Source of the DNA: Gammaproteobacteria bacterium
GTDB lineage: Bacteria > Pseudomonadota > Gammaproteobacteria > Steroidobacterales > GCA-2729495
Assembly: GCA_015709695.1 (NCBI GenBank)
Contig: CP054183.1
Span: forward strand, 558,001 to 622,000
Length of the DNA: 64,000 bases
Direction of reading: 5' to 3'
Shown here: one piece after another, positions 30,638 through 42,645 of the stretch
Layout of the letters: every line of letters starts with the position of its first letter
Position numbering within the stretch: position 1 is the first letter of the stretch
Notes under the pieces: model-generated
Told to the model about the DNA's origin: nothing
Database searches by the model: none
What the model saw: only the letters and a program-made list of their open reading frames with translations
Made by a program: the position numbers and the translations under genes

Positions 30638-31918
30638 CCCCGGCTGCAGCTCGGCGGCGCTGCGGATCACCTTCCCGGTGGCGGCTTCGCTGACGATGGC
30701 ATAGCCGCGCTGCAGGGTCCGTAAGGGACTGAAAGCCTGGAGGGATGCGGCGGCCACGGCCAGCCGCTTGTTGCCGGCGGCGATGCGCAGCCGTGCCGCG
30801 GCAGCCAGCCGCAGGCGATGGCGTCCCAGCGTTTCCTGGCGGCGTGCCAGCAGCGCGGCAGGCGAGGCGGCGCGCAGGCGCAGTCCGGCGTGCCGGGCCT
30901 GCTGGCGTCGCAGGGCAACGGCGTGCAGCGCGCCGCGGGCCAGGCGCCCACCGAGCGCGTCGAGCCGTTGCGCGTGCTGGCGGAGCACGACGCCGGGATG
31001 CACGCGCGCCAGGCGCCGCGCCACGCCGTCGGTGCGCTGCGCCAGCCGCTCGAGACTGCGCGTCATGCCGAGGTGCACGCGCCGCTGCAGGCTGCGCGTG
31101 CGCTCCAGCCACTCGCGCCGGTCCGGCGCCACCAGTTCCGCCGCACCGGAGGGGGTCGGCGCCCGCAGGTCGGCGGCCAGGTCGGCCAGGGTGAAGTCCG
31201 TCTCGTGGCCGATGCCGCTCACCAGCGGGATGGGGCAGGCGGCAACGGCACGCACCACGCTTTCCTCGTTGAAGCACCAGAGGTCCTCCAGCGAGCCGCC
31301 GCCGCGCGCGAGGATCAGCACGTCGCACTCGGCACGGGCAGCCGCCGCCGCCAGGGCAGCGACGATCTCCGCCTTCGCGGCCGCGCCCTGCACCGGGGTC
31401 GGGTAGATCACCACCGGGATCGACGGGAAGCGCCGGCGCAGGATCTTGAGGATGTCGCGCACCGCGGCCCCGCTGGGCGAGGTGACCACCCCGATGCGTC
31501 GTGGCAGCAGCGGCAGCTCGCGCTTGCGTGCCGGGTCGAACAGGCCCTCCGCAGCCAGGCGCTTCTTCAGCTCCTCCAGCCGGCGCAGCAGCAGCCCGTC
31601 GCCGGCGGGCTCCATGTGCTCGATGATGAGCTGGTACTCGCCGCGCGCCTCGTAGAGGCCGATCCGCGCCCGGACCAGCACCTGCTGGCCGTTGTCCGGG
31701 AGGAAGCGCAGGCTGCGGGCGGCGCCGCGGAACAGGGCGCAGCGCACCTGGGCCTGCTCGTCCTTGAGGGAGAAGTACAGGTGGCCGGAGGCGGGGCGGG
31801 CCAGGTTGGAGATCTCCCCCGTCACCCACAGGGCCGGGAAGGCCTGCTCCAGCAGCAGGCGTGCCTCGCGGTTGAGCTGGGAAACGGTGAGAACGGGCTC
31901 GCTGGCGGGCTTCTCCAT
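30572..31918 (-). CDS. xseA: Exodeoxyribonuclease VII large subunit
   Basis: The 448-residue XseA degrades single-stranded DNA together with XseB. The N-terminal OB fold ([46 protein letters not shown]) binds DNA; the catalytic part has [32 protein letters not shown] and [29 protein letters not shown] long Arg/Ala-rich helical stalk and a short C-terminal beta domain ([16 protein letters not shown]) follow. It overlaps the 3' end of metX tail-to-tail by 66 bases and is divergent from guaB. xseB is not here. Confidence 0.95.
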   Translation of the reverse strand: MEKPASEPVLTVSQLNREARLLLEQAFPALWVTGEISNLARPASGHLYFSLKDEQAQVRCALFRGAARSLRFLPDNGQQVLVRARIGLYEARGEYQLIIEHMEPAGDGLLLRRLEELKKRLAAEGLFDPARKRELPLLPRRIGVVTSPSGAAVRDILKILRRRFPSIPVVIYPTPVQGAAAKAEIVAALAAAAARAECDVLILARGGGSLEDLWCFNEESVVRAVAACPIPLVSGIGHETDFTLADLAADLRAPTPSGAAELVAPDRREWLERTRSLQRRVHLGMTRSLERLAQRTDGVARRLARVHPGVVLRQHAQRLDALGGRLARGALHAVALRRQQARHAGLRLRAASPAALLARRQETLGRHRLRLAAAARLRIAAGNKRLAVAAASLQAFSPLRTLQRGYAIVSEAATGKVIRSAAELQPGSVLHARLGQGSIEATVVKKLP

Positions 31919-32003
31919 GGCCGCGGCAGTTTACCGTGCGCGGCCGGCTGCGTACCATTACGCGTTTCCCGCCACCGCCGGCAGCCGGTTGCCAGGAGAC
32001 GCC

Positions 32004-33473
32004 ATGCGCATCGCCGAGGAAGCCCTCACATTCGACGACGTCCTGCTGCAGCCTGCCTACTCCGACGTCCTGCCGCGCGACGTCAGCCTGGCCACCCGGC
32101 TCACCCGCGACATCAACCTGAACATTCCGCTGCTGTCGGCCGCCATGGACACCGTCACCGAGGCACGGCTCGCCATCGCCATGGCCCAGGAAGGCGGCAT
32201 CGGCATCATCCACAAGAACATGAGCGTGACCGAGCAGGCACGCCAGGTGTCCATCGTCAAGAAGTTCGAGAGCGGCATGGTGAAGGATCCCATCACCGTG
32301 TCGCCCGAGATGACCATCCGCGACGTGCTGGAGATGACCCGCGCCAACCACATATCCGGCATGCCGGTGGTGGAGAAGGGCCGCACCGTGGGCATCGTCA
32401 CCAACCGCGACCTGCGCTTCGAGACCCAGCTCGACGAACCGGTGTCGATGGTCATGACGCCCAGGGAGAAGCTGGTGACGGTGCGCGAAGGCGCCAGCAA
32501 GGAAGAAGTGCTGGCACTGCTTCACAAGCACCGCATCGAGAAGGTGCTGGTGGTCAACGACCGCTTCGAGCTGCGCGGCCTGATCACCGCCAAGGATTTC
32601 CAGAAGGCCAAGGACTATCCCTCCGCCTGCAAGGACGGCCGCGGCGCGCTGCGCGTCGGCGCCGCCGTCGGCACCGGTCCGGACACCGAGGAGCGCGTGC
32701 GGGCGCTGGTCGCCGCGGGCGTGGACCTGATCGTCATCGACACCGCCCATGGCAACTCGCGTGGCGTCATCGAGCGCGTTCGCTCGGTGAAGAAGGCATT
32801 CCCCTCGCTGCAGGTGATGGCCGGCAACATCATCAGTGGCGATGCCGCGAAGGCCCTGATCGAGGCCGGCGTCGACAGCGTTAAGTGCGGCATCGGCCCG
32901 GGCTCCATCTGCACCACGCGCATCATCAGCGGGGTCGGCGTGCCGCAGATCACCGCGGTCTCCAACGTCGCCGCGGCGGCCAGCGCGGCCGGCGTGCCGG
33001 TGGTGGCCGATGGCGGCATCCGCTACTCCGGCGACATCGCCAAGGCCATCGCCGCCGGCGCCAACTGCGTGATGATCGGCAGCCTGTTCGCCGGCACCGA
33101 GGAATCGCCAGGCGAGGTCGAGCTCTACCAGGGCCGCTCCTACAAGTCCTACCGCGGCATGGGTTCGCTCGGCGCCATGGCGCAGAAGCACGGTTCCTCG
33201 GACCGCTATTTCCAGGATCCGGCCGCCGAGCTCGAGAAGCTGGTGCCCGAGGGCATCGAGGGCCGCGTGCCCTACAAGGGCAGCCTCGTCGCCATCATCC
33301 ACCAGCTGACGGGCGGCGTGCGCGCCGCCATGGGCTACACCGGCTGTCATACGGTGGAAGAGCTGCGCACGCGCCCGGTGTTCGTGCGCATCACCGGCGC
33401 GGGCATCCAGGAGAGTCACGTCCACGACGTGACCATCACCAAGGAAGCGCCCAACTACCGCACCGACATGTGA
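32004..33473 (+). CDS. guaB: IMP dehydrogenase
   Basis: Oxidises IMP to XMP with NAD+, the committed step of GMP synthesis. The 489-residue protein has a TIM barrel interrupted by two CBS domains (about residues 92-205: [27 protein letters not shown]). The catalytic Cys loop is [11 protein letters not shown]; the flap motif is [16 protein letters not shown] lies before the ATG at 32004. guaA follows at 10 bases, the normal guaBA operon. Confidence 0.97.
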   Translation: MRIAEEALTFDDVLLQPAYSDVLPRDVSLATRLTRDINLNIPLLSAAMDTVTEARLAIAMAQEGGIGIIHKNMSVTEQARQVSIVKKFESGMVKDPITVSPEMTIRDVLEMTRANHISGMPVVEKGRTVGIVTNRDLRFETQLDEPVSMVMTPREKLVTVREGASKEEVLALLHKHRIEKVLVVNDRFELRGLITAKDFQKAKDYPSACKDGRGALRVGAAVGTGPDTEERVRALVAAGVDLIVIDTAHGNSRGVIERVRSVKKAFPSLQVMAGNIISGDAAKALIEAGVDSVKCGIGPGSICTTRIISGVGVPQITAVSNVAAAASAAGVPVVADGGIRYSGDIAKAIAAGANCVMIGSLFAGTEESPGEVELYQGRSYKSYRGMGSLGAMAQKHGSSDRYFQDPAAELEKLVPEGIEGRVPYKGSLVAIIHQLTGGVRAAMGYTGCHTVEELRTRPVFVRITGAGIQESHVHDVTITKEAPNYRTDM

Positions 33474-33483
33474 CCGCAGGCCG

Positions 33484-35109
33484 ATGCCGAAGAAGACCGC
33501 GACACCGGCGGCCGCTCCGCCTGCCATGCCCGCCACCGGCCGCGCCCCGGCCGCCCACCGCATCCTGATCCTGGATTTCGGCTCGCAGTACACCCAGCTC
33601 ATCGCGCGGCGCGTGCGCGAGGCCGGGGTCTACAGCGAGGTGTTGCCCTGGGATGCGACCGACGCCGAGCTGCGCGCCTTCGACCCGCGCGGTGTCATCC
33701 TCTCCGGCGGGCCCGAATCCGTCATCGAGGGCGAGGCCGCGCCGCGCGCCCCGGATGTCGTGTTCCGGCTTGGCGTGCCGGTGCTCGGCATCTGCTACGG
33801 CATGCAGGCCATGGCCGCGCAGCTCGGCGGCCGTGTCGAGGCCTCCGCGCATCGCGAGTTCGGCCATGCGCGGGTGACGGTGGAGGCGGGCGGTCGGCTG
33901 CTCGGTGGCCTCGGCGATGCCGCGGCCGGCGCCTGCTCCCTGGATGTCTGGATGAGCCATGGCGACCGTGTCGCCGCGCTGCCGCCCGGTTTCGACGCCA
34001 TCGCCAGCAGCGGCAACGCGCCACTGGCCGCCATGGCCGACGAAGCACGGCGCTTCTACGGCCTGCAGTTCCACCCGGAAGTCACCCACACCGCCCAGGG
34101 CGGGCAGATCCTCTCGCGATTCGTCCACGATATCTGCGGCTGCCCGAGCGACTGGCAGCCGGGCAACATCATCGCGCGCGACATCGCCGACATCCGCGCC
34201 CGCGTCGGTGGCGACACCGTGCTGCTCGGCCTCTCCGGCGGTGTCGATTCCTCGGTGGTGGCGGCATTGCTCCACGAAGCCCTCGGCAGCCAGCTCGTCT
34301 GCGTGTTCGTGGATACCGGGCTGCTGCGGCTCGATGAAGGCGACCAGCTCATGAGGTTGTTCGCCGACCACCTCGGCGTGCGTGTCATCCGTGTCGATGC
34401 CGAGGCACGCTTCCTCGCGGCGCTCGCCGGCGTGACCGATCCCGAGGCCAAGCGCAAGATCATCGGCCGGCTGTTCATCGAGGTGTTCGAGGAAGAGGCC
34501 GCACGCCTGCCCGGCGTGCGCTGGCTGGCGCAGGGCACCATCTACCCCGATGTCATCGAGTCCGCGGGCTCACGCACCGGCAAGGCCCACGTCATCAAGT
34601 CGCACCACAACGTCGGTGGCCTGCCCGAGCACATGAAACTCAGGCTCATCGAACCGCTGCGCGACCTGTTCAAGGACGAGGTGCGCCGCATGGGCCTCGC
34701 CCTCGGCCTGCCGCGCGAGCTCGTCTACCGCCACCCCTTTCCGGGACCCGGTCTCGGCGTGCGCATCCTCGGCGAGGTGAAGAAGGAATACGCAGACCTG
34801 CTGCGGCTCGCCGACGACATCTTCATCGGCGAACTGCGCCGCGCCGGCCTCTACGACCAGGTCAGCCAGGCCTTCGCCGTGTTCCTGCCGGTGAGGTCCG
34901 TCGGCGTCATGGGCGACGGCAGGCGCTACGACTACGTCGTCGCGCTGCGCGCGGTGGAGACCATCGACTTCATGACCGCCCGCTGGGCGCACCTGCCCTA
35001 CGACTTCCTCGACCACGTCTCGCGGCGGATCATCAACGAGGTGGCCGGCATCTCGCGGGTCACCTACGACATCTCGGGGAAGCCGCCGGCGACGATCGAG
35101 TGGGAGTGA
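33484..35109 (+). CDS. guaA: GMP synthase (glutamine-hydrolysing)
   Basis: Aminates XMP to GMP. The 541-residue protein has an N-terminal class I glutamine amidotransferase domain ([17 protein letters not shown]; nucleophile Cys in [15 protein letters not shown]), an ATP-pyrophosphatase domain (P-loop [12 protein letters not shown]) and a dimerisation domain ending in [10 protein letters not shown]. About 25 Ala/Pro-rich residues precede the usual start. The 3' end of guaA is a known insertion site of integrative elements in proteobacteria, and here accessory DNA begins directly after the stop. Confidence 0.97.
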   Translation: MPKKTATPAAAPPAMPATGRAPAAHRILILDFGSQYTQLIARRVREAGVYSEVLPWDATDAELRAFDPRGVILSGGPESVIEGEAAPRAPDVVFRLGVPVLGICYGMQAMAAQLGGRVEASAHREFGHARVTVEAGGRLLGGLGDAAAGACSLDVWMSHGDRVAALPPGFDAIASSGNAPLAAMADEARRFYGLQFHPEVTHTAQGGQILSRFVHDICGCPSDWQPGNIIARDIADIRARVGGDTVLLGLSGGVDSSVVAALLHEALGSQLVCVFVDTGLLRLDEGDQLMRLFADHLGVRVIRVDAEARFLAALAGVTDPEAKRKIIGRLFIEVFEEEAARLPGVRWLAQGTIYPDVIESAGSRTGKAHVIKSHHNVGGLPEHMKLRLIEPLRDLFKDEVRRMGLALGLPRELVYRHPFPGPGLGVRILGEVKKEYADLLRLADDIFIGELRRAGLYDQVSQAFAVFLPVRSVGVMGDGRRYDYVVALRAVETIDFMTARWAHLPYDFLDHVSRRIINEVAGISRVTYDISGKPPATIEWE

Positions 35110-35224
35110 TTAGGCGCCTTTCGCGGTCTATCGGCACCCCGCGAAATGTGAATCTAAGTCACTGAATAAAAACAAATAAGCTCTCCGGGTCATTCGTGAT
35201 CTATCGGCACCAAGCGGGACGCTC

Positions 35225-35285
35225 TGACGGTAAAAATGACGGTATGGGTTTCTGGCACGCCAAGACCACCTGATTTTTACCGTCA
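35225..35285. repeat. 13-bp inverted repeat in the guaA-proximal junction
   Basis: TGACGGTAAAAAT (35225-35237) and ATTTTTACCGTCA (35273-35285) form a perfect inverted repeat with a 35-base centre, and TGACGGTA is repeated directly inside it. The surrounding 186 bases between the guaA stop and the IS21 end are AT-richer than their neighbours, contain a 12-base direct repeat TCTATCGGCACC (35127 and 35200), and encode nothing recognised. This may be a remnant of an attachment or integrase-proximal region. Confidence 0.4.
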
Positions 35286-35368
35286 TACGGTGGACTGTTG
35301 TTTTGCGCTTAAAGGTGACCCGGGATTTGCATCTAAAGTTGACCCGCCTTGGTCGTTGTCAGTATGTC

Positions 35369-36145
35369 TCAGGCAGGGGTGGATTTGGTGGTTCGTCGCT
35401 CCTTGCGGGGTTGGGTTGAGCTGTTCCTGAACCGGTAGCTGTCATTGCCGGTCTCGACGATGTGACAGTGATGGGTGAACCGGTCCAGCAGGGCCGTGGT
35501 CATCTTCGCGTCCCCGAACACGCTGGCCCACTCTGAGAAGCTCAGGTTGGTGGTCACCAGCACGCTGGTTCGCTCGTAGAGCTTGCTGAGCAGGTGGAAC
35601 AGCAGTGCTCCTCCGGCCTGGGAGAACGGCAGGTAGCCGAGTTCGTCCAGGATGACCATGTCGGTGTTGGCAAGGCCCTTGGCAAGATACCCGGCCTTGT
35701 TGAAGGCCTTCTCGGCCTCGAGCTGGTTGACCAGATCGACGGTGGAGAAGAACCGCACCCGCAGGCGATGATGCACGACGGCCTGGATGCCTATGGCGGT
35801 GGCCAGATGTGTTTTGCCGGTGCCGGGTCCGCCGACGAGCACGACGTTGTGGGCGCTGCGCAGGAACTGGCACTCGTGCAGTGTCTTGACCAGCGCGGCA
35901 TCCACGCCACTGTGCTCGAACCGGAACCCGGCCAGATCACGGTGCGCCGGGAACCGCGCACCCTTGAGCTGATAGTTGACCGAGCGCACTTCACGCTCGG
36001 CGACCTCGGCCTTGATCAGGTCTTCCAGGATCGGCCGAGCCTGGGTGAACGCCGGACCCTGCTGGGCAGACAGGTCATCCACCGCATGGGCCATGCCGTA
36101 GAGCTTCAGGGACTTGAGAGAAAGGGCCAGGGCGTCAGCCGACAT
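35369..36145 (-). CDS. istB: IS21 helper ATPase IstB, copy 1
   Basis: A 258-residue AAA+ ATPase that regulates IS21 transposition and target choice. Walker A is [11 protein letters not shown] and Walker B is [11 protein letters not shown]; the C-terminus has the arginine-containing [12 protein letters not shown]. The ATG at 36145 (MSADALAL) overlaps the end of istA by 11 bases, the standard IS21 arrangement. The frame is uninterrupted, unlike copies 2 and 3. Confidence 0.93.
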   Translation of the reverse strand: MSADALALSLKSLKLYGMAHAVDDLSAQQGPAFTQARPILEDLIKAEVAEREVRSVNYQLKGARFPAHRDLAGFRFEHSGVDAALVKTLHECQFLRSAHNVVLVGGPGTGKTHLATAIGIQAVVHHRLRVRFFSTVDLVNQLEAEKAFNKAGYLAKGLANTDMVILDELGYLPFSQAGGALLFHLLSKLYERTSVLVTTNLSFSEWASVFGDAKMTTALLDRFTHHCHIVETGNDSYRFRNSSTQPRKERRTTKSTPA

Positions 36146-37682
36146 GGCGATCTCCCAGCAGGTGATCGTAGCGGTCCACGTTGGCTTCGGGTTCCTGTTG
36201 CAGGGCCAGGCGCGCCGGGGTGTGGATGGGCGCTGGCACATCGGCGGCCAGCAGCCGACTCAGCAGGTTCAGGATGTGCGGCTTGGAGACGGTGCCGGAG
36301 TCCAGCGCCAGCTCGACGGCGCACAGCACCGCCTGCTCGTCATGGCGCAGCACCAGGGCGAGGATCTCCACCATCTCCCGATCTCCGCCCGGGCGCTTGA
36401 GCAGCACCGACTGCAGGCGCCGCAGTCCTTCCGGGAACGTGGCAAAGGGGGCGCCATTGCGCAGCGCGCCGGGCTTGCGCTGGATGACGGCCAGATAATG
36501 GCGCCAGTCGTAGACGGTGCGAGCTGCGTTACTGCTGTGGTCGCGCGCAAACAGGCGCGCATGCTCGGCGATGATCTGCCCTTCGGCCACCACGACGAGC
36601 CGATCGGCATAGGCGCGCACGCTCACCGGCCGGTTGGCGAACGAGGCCGGGACGCTGTAGCGGTTGCGCTCGAAGGTGATCAGGCACGTGGGCGAGACGC
36701 GCTTGGTGTCCTCGACATAGCCATCGAACGGCGAAGGCGCAGGCATCAGGTGAGGCTGCTCCTCGGCCAGCACCTGGGCCACGGTGCGTTGCGGATGTTC
36801 CGGGTGCTGGATCTGGCTCCACAGGCCGATGCAGCGTCGCTGCAGCCAGTCATTGAGCGCCGGCAGATCCGGGAACCGGGGCACCTCGTGCCAGATGCGC
36901 GGTCGCGCATCCTGCACGTTCTTCTCGATCTGGCCCTTCTCCCATCCGGCGGCCGGGTTACAGAAGTCGGTCTCGAACAGGAAGTGACTGGCCATGGCCC
37001 GGAAGCGCACGTTGACGATGCGCTCCTTGCCGCGTCCGATCTTGTCCACCGCGGTCTTCATGTTGTCGTAGATGCCGCGCCGGGGTACGCCGCCAAAGAC
37101 AGCGAAGGCGTGATTATGGGCGTCGAAGAGCATCTCGTGGCTCTGCTGTGGATAGGCCCGCAGCAGGAAAGCGCGGCTGTGGCACAGCTTGAACTGCGCC
37201 ACGGAGAACTTGCAGCGTTCCCCGCCGATCACCGCCCAGTCCTCGCTCCAGTCGAACTGGAACGCCTCTCCAGGCGCGAATCTCAGCGGCACGAACGTGC
37301 CGCGGCTGGTGCGCTCGGCTTCTTGAAGCTGGCGCTGCCATGCGCGGGAAAAGGCCGCTACGCGGTCATAGGAACCCTCGTAGCCCAACGCCCGCAGATC
37401 GTTGTGCAGCTGGCGCCAGTTGCGCCGCTGCTTGCGGCCGCGTCCGGCCTCTCGCTCCAGCCAGCAGGCGAGCATGTCGGCAAACGGGTCGAGCTTGATC
37501 GGACTCTTGCGCTGCGGGTAGACCGGCTCCACCACGCCACTGGCCAGGTACTTGCGGATCGTGTTCCGGGACAGCTTGGTGCGCCGGGCAATCTCGCGGA
37601 TCGGCACCCCTTCGCGCAGGTGCCAGCGTCGTATAACACTCAATATCGCCACGTCGATCACTCCAGAAATCTCCTGCCCCAA
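36135..37682 (-). CDS. istA: IS21 transposase IstA, copy 1
   Basis: The 515-residue transposase. An N-terminal helix-turn-helix ([25 protein letters not shown]) binds the IS ends. The DDE catalytic core has Asp in FQFDWSEDW, Asp in [11 protein letters not shown] and Glu in [10 protein letters not shown]. It is read before istB on the minus strand. The frame is intact, so copy 1 could supply transposase for all copies. Confidence 0.93.
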   Translation of the reverse strand: MGQEISGVIDVAILSVIRRWHLREGVPIREIARRTKLSRNTIRKYLASGVVEPVYPQRKSPIKLDPFADMLACWLEREAGRGRKQRRNWRQLHNDLRALGYEGSYDRVAAFSRAWQRQLQEAERTSRGTFVPLRFAPGEAFQFDWSEDWAVIGGERCKFSVAQFKLCHSRAFLLRAYPQQSHEMLFDAHNHAFAVFGGVPRRGIYDNMKTAVDKIGRGKERIVNVRFRAMASHFLFETDFCNPAAGWEKGQIEKNVQDARPRIWHEVPRFPDLPALNDWLQRRCIGLWSQIQHPEHPQRTVAQVLAEEQPHLMPAPSPFDGYVEDTKRVSPTCLITFERNRYSVPASFANRPVSVRAYADRLVVVAEGQIIAEHARLFARDHSSNAARTVYDWRHYLAVIQRKPGALRNGAPFATFPEGLRRLQSVLLKRPGGDREMVEILALVLRHDEQAVLCAVELALDSGTVSKPHILNLLSRLLAADVPAPIHTPARLALQQEPEANVDRYDHLLGDRHVG

Positions 37683-37766
37683 AGAGCAGGACGGGGGTGT
37701 ACACGTGGGTCAAAATTGGATGCAAATACCCGCTATAGGTGGGTCAGTTTTAGGCGCAAATCAACA

Positions 37767-40700
37767 CATCGTCGTATACCCGATGAATGCCCTAGCCAAC
37801 AGCCAGTTCGAGGAGCTCAGCAAGTTCCTGGAGAGGGGCTATCCGAAGGGCGGTTCCCCCGTGCGTTTCGCCCGCTACACGGGCCAAGAGAAGGGCGAGG
37901 CGCGCGAGGCACTGCGGCGCGAACCGCCAGACATCCTTCTCACCAACTACATGATGCTCGAGCTATTGCTCACGCGTGCCGAAGACCGTGAGCTGGTCCG
38001 TGCTGCGCAGGGGCTGCGGTTCCTAGTGTTCGACGAATTGCACACGTACCGCGGCAGGCAAGGGGCCGATGTGGCCCTGCTCATCCGCCGCTGCCGCCAA
38101 GCATTCGACGGCCAGAACACGATTTGCATCGGAACGTCGGCCACCATGGCCAGTGGCGGGACGACAACCGAGCAACGGAAAGAAGTGGCGCGTGTCGCGC
38201 AGTCGCTCTTCGGGGTCGAGTTCACGCCGGATCAGGTGATCGGCGAGACACTGGAGCGCGCCACGCGTCCGATCGATTTGGCTGACCCGCGAGCGATCCA
38301 GACGGTCAAGGCAGCGATCGGCGCCGGCGAGAGTCCTCCGAGCGATTACGAGGCGTTTCGCCAGCATCCGCTCGCGTCATGGATCGAGTCCACCTTCGGA
38401 GTTGCAGAGGAGCCTGGATCGAAGCAACTGGTCCGACAGGTTCCCCGTCGGCTGACGGGCGAACCGATCGAGGGTCAGGACAGCGCCGCGGCAGAGCTCG
38501 CGCGCTTGACCGAAACAGAACCAGACCAGTGCGCGGCGGTCCTTCGACGGTTCCTCCTCCAGGGCTCTGCCCTTCGTCGGAGTGAGTCGAGTCGATTTCC
38601 GATTTTCGCCTTCCGTCTGCACCAGTTCTTCACCCGTGGAGACACTGTCTGGACCACGCTGGAGCCGGAGGCCGTTCGTCATCTCGAGCTCGCTAAGAAG
38701 GCCGCGAAGCCGGGCGAACCGGACAAGCGTCTCTTCCCTATGGTCTTCTGCCGGCACTGCGGTACCGGGTACTACCGCGTCAAGGTCATCCAGGACGACC
38801 AGGGCAAGAACTTGGTGCCTCGTCACGAGGACGGCAAGAGTCTGCTTCCCCGTGAAGATCGGCGCGAGTACGACGACGATGGGGAAGGGGACGCGTACGT
38901 CTACCTGTCGGAGCAGTCTCCTTGGCCGAGAGGCGATGGGGCCGCGTTGCTCGAACGCTTGCCGGACTTCCTGAAGGAGACCTCTGCGCAGGGCGTCGAG
39001 CGCATCCGCGCCGATGCCCGCGGCGATGTGCCGACGACCATCTTCGTCGAGGCGACGGGTCGCATCGTCTCGGAGGGCAAGGGAGTCCCCGTCGCGCTCA
39101 TCAAGAAGAACTTCCTGTTCTGCCTCGACCCGTCCTGCGGCGTGGCGTACACGCGGAGCCAGCGTTCGGAGCGCAACAAACTGGCGACACTGGGCGTGGA
39201 CAGCCGCAGCACCGCGACGACGATCCTTGCGGTCCGCGCGCTTCTCGAGCTGCAGCAAGACCGCGACTTGAAGCCAGAGGCACGCAAGCTGCTGAGCTTC
39301 ACGGACAACCGTCAGGACGCGTCGTTGCAGGCAGGGCACTTCAACGACTTCGTTCAGGTGGCACTGCTTCGTTCCGCCCTGCACAGGGCCACACAGGCGC
39401 ATGGCCCCAGCGGACTGTCGCACGGGGACCTCTCCCGCAGCGTCTTCGATGCGATGCAATTGCGCTTCGATGAATATGCCGCGGACCCGGAAGTCCGAGG
39501 GCCGGCGCGCAACGCGACGCACGACGCTCTGCGCCGCGTGATCGACTACTACCTCTATCGCGACCTTCAGCGCGGCTGGCGAGTCACCGCGCCCAACCTC
39601 GAGGACTGCGGACTTCTGCGCTTCGAATACGACGGTCTCGCCGGCGATGACGGACTGCTCGGCGAGGCCCCCTTGTGGGCGGCCGGCTTCACGGTGAAGG
39701 ATCGAGAGGGTGACCGGTTCGTCGAAGTCCCGGCGGCGCTGCGGGACTGCCCGCCGGAGACCCGGGAGGAAACCGTCCGCACGCTGCTCGATGTGATGCG
39801 TCGAGCGTTGGCGGTCAAGGTCGATGTGCTTGATCCCCAAAAGCAACTGGACCTCGTCGAACAGACAAAGCCTCGGCTGCTGGAAGACACGGTCTGGTAC
39901 CTCGACGATGCGCGCGAGCTGACGAAAGCGGAAGTCGCGTATCCACGGCCCAAACGACAGCAGGACCGGTCAGGATTCTTCCTCTCGTCCTATGGAGCGT
40001 TCGGGCGGTATCTCAAGCGCTTGCTGACGCCATACGCGCAAGCGGGCCAACCGTTCGGGCGGGAGCAGGTCGACGCGGCCATTCGGTTCTTGCTGCTCGC
40101 CCTCAAGCGGTATGGAGTCGTCGAGCAGGTGCGCAGCGGCCGGGACGGGGACGATCCGGGGTACCAGCTCAATGCCGACGCGCTGCGCTGGTTGCCAAGC
40201 GACGGCGAGATCCGCCCTATTGATCGCACGCGCCTGCTCGCCGCTGGTGAGATCCCGCCGGAGGTCAATCGCTACTTCGTCGAGTGCTACCGGGGCTTCG
40301 TCGACCTGAAGTCCGTCCTCGAGGCCCGCGAGCACACGGCTCAGGTGGCCTCGGAGGACCGCGAGGAACGTGAGGATCGGTTCCGCAGCGGCGACCTTCC
40401 ATTGCTGTTCTGTTCGCCGACCATGGAGCTCGGCGTCGACATCGCGCAGTTGAATCTCGTCAATCTGCGCAACGTGCCGCCGACACCTGCCAACTATGCG
40501 CAGCGCAGCGGTCGAGCCGGCCGCGGCGGGCAGCCGGCGATGGTATTTACCTATTGCGCGGGTCGGAGTCCGCACGACCAGTACTTCTACCGCGCGCCGA
40601 GCCGCATGGTGTCGGGATCTGTCGCTCCTCCTCGCATCGACTTGCGCAACCGGGATCTCGTGCGCTCCCACATCCACGCGGTCTGGATGGAGGCCGCCAA

Positions 40701-42645
40701 GCCCAATCTTGGCAAGACATTGACCACCGTACTGGAGCTCACGCCAAGCGACGGCAAGCTCCCATTGCCGGTCAAGGAGGCGTTGACGCGCGAGTTGCGC
40801 GACCCGGTGGCTCGGGCCGCTGCACTTGCGAAGGCCAATGCGCTGGTGAACAGCCTGCAGGCCGAGCTGTCCACGGCGGCGTGGTTCCATGGTCGCTGGG
40901 TCGCGGAAGTCCTCGATCAGATCGAGCGGAGCTTCGACTCGGCATGCGAGCGTTGGCGCAGTCTCTACCGCTCGGCGGTACGGCAACGTGAACTGCATCA
41001 CCGCATCATCGGCGACCATGCGCGACCGGAAGCGGAGCGCAACCACTCCCGGCGGCTTCGTGCGCAAGCAGAAAGCCAGATCAAGCTGCTCACCGAGGCC
41101 GAGGGCGTGTTCGAGGGCGATTTCTACTCGTACCGATACTTCGCCGCCGAGGGCTTCCTGCCGGGATACAACTTCCCGCGGCTTCCCCTCTCGGCATACG
41201 TGCCCGGCAGACGACAGCGCAAGGGCCGTGACGAATTCGTCTCGCGCCCCCGCTTCCTGGCTATCTCGGAGTTTGGGCCGCGGGCGCTGATCTATCACGA
41301 GGGCGCTCGTTACCGGGTCTACAAGGTCAATCTCGATTTCGGGTCCGACGAGATCGAGGCGACCCACGACCTCGTCACTGCAACGATGAAGCGCTGCCCT
41401 AAGTGCGGATACGCGCATCTGGAGCAGGGAAACAACCTTGCCGAGCTGTGCGACCGGTGCGGCGCGGCGCTCGACGGCCCGGCGCGGATCGACAACCTGG
41501 TGCAGTTGCAGAACGTGAGCCTGAAACTTGCCCAGCGCATCACCTGCGACGAAGAGGAACGCCAGCGCTTCGGCTACCGACTGGCTACCTCCTACCGGTT
41601 TCCAGAGATTGGCGGCAAGCTCGATCGCAAGGACGCAGAAGTGTCGATCGATGGCACGCTCGCTTTGCGCCTCAGCTACGGCGACGCCACCGACCTATTC
41701 CGCATCAACCTGGGTTGGGCCAGTCAGCGTGGCAACCAGCCGCCCGGCTTCAACCTCGATCTGGAGCGCGGCTACTGGTCGAGGAATCAGGCCGACGAAG
41801 ACGACCAGGACGATGCGACCGCGCAAGGACGCGTTCAGCGGGTCGTGCCCTTCGTGAAGGACACGAAGAACGCGCTCGTGATGCGCTTCGAGCCGCCCCG
41901 TCCCGGCCCGGAGATGGCAGGCCTTCAGGCGGCCTTCAAGCAGGCCATCCAGCAGCATTTCCAGTTGGAACCACGCGAGCTGTCCTGCGAGCCCATGCCA
42001 TCGGCGCAAGATCGCCAGGAGATCCTCTTCTACGAGGCGTCCGAAGGCGGCGCCGGCGTCCTGCGCCAGCTCGCGGAGGACCCGACGGTGCTCCCCGCGC
42101 TCGCCCGGCGCGCGCTGGAACTGTGCCACTACGACCCGGACACGCTCGAAGATCGCGGCGCCTCGACCTGCGGCAAGGCCTGCTACGAGTGCCTGCTCGA
42201 CTACGGCAACCAGCCCGATCACAAGGACCTCGATCGGGCCCTCATCCGCGACCATCTGCAGGCGCTCGCGCGTGCCGAGTGCCGACCGGCGGGTGGGGCC
42301 GGTTCTCGTGGCGAACGCGTTGCCGCCCTACGCAAGCGGTGCGACAGCCAACTCGAGCAGCGGTGGCTCGATTTGGTCGATTCCCTCGTGCTCCGCCTGC
42401 CGGACGAGGCTCAGTACCAGGTGCCGGGGCAGTACACGCAGCCTGACTTCTACTACCGCGAGGCTAACGCCGCGATCTATGTCGACGGTCCTCCGCATGA
42501 TCAGCCCGACCAGATGAAGGAGGATCAGGTCATCACGCAGCGACTGATGGAAGCCGGCTACATCGTGATCCGGTTCCACCACAAGGAGGATTGGCCCGCC
42601 ATCCTTCGCAAGCATCCGGACATCTTCGGGGTGCCGCGCCTATGA
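37767..42645 (+). pseudogene. DEAH helicase-DUF1998 protein with nuclease-like C-terminus, 5'-truncated by IS21
   Basis: An open frame of 1625 codons emerges from the IS end. Helicase motifs begin at Ia (VVYPMNALANSQ); motif II is DELH near residue 89, then TSATM, a C-terminal RecA domain with LFCSPTMELGVDIAQLN and QRSGRAGRGGQP. A DUF1998-like region follows (YEASEGGAGVL; CGKACYECLLDYGNQPDH). The last ~90 residues (QPDFYYREANAAIYVDG, VIRFHHKEDW) look like a PD-(D/E)XK/VSR-type nuclease fold. The Walker A segment is missing and not found left of the IS. Architecture resembles DruE, DISARM DrmA-DrmB fused, or MrfA-like proteins. An ATG at 37783 exists, but the product would lack ATP-binding motif I. 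Confidence 0.85.

Larger units (their letters stand above)
35296..37766 (-). mobile_element. IS21-family insertion sequence, copy 1 (complete)
   Basis: A 2471-bp element with related ends. The left end begins TGTTGTTTTGCGCTTAAAGG; the right end, read inwards on the other strand, begins TGTTGATTTGCGCCTAAAAC. Both ends have a second internal repeat of the form ATTTGCATCNAANNTTGACCC, the multiple transposase-binding arrangement of IS21. It carries istA and istB, both intact. The flanks (GTGGAC left, CATCGT right) show no target duplication, so the present flanks are probably not the original target. Confidence 0.92.

Noticed and set aside
30369-33602. 1077-residue minus-strand frame
   Set aside because: It is antisense to guaB and partly out of frame with xseA; both have full family support.
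35236-35430. Small ORF beginning MTVWVSGTPRPPDF near the guaA junction
   Set aside because: It runs into the IS21 end, has no similarity that I recognise and no ribosome-binding site.
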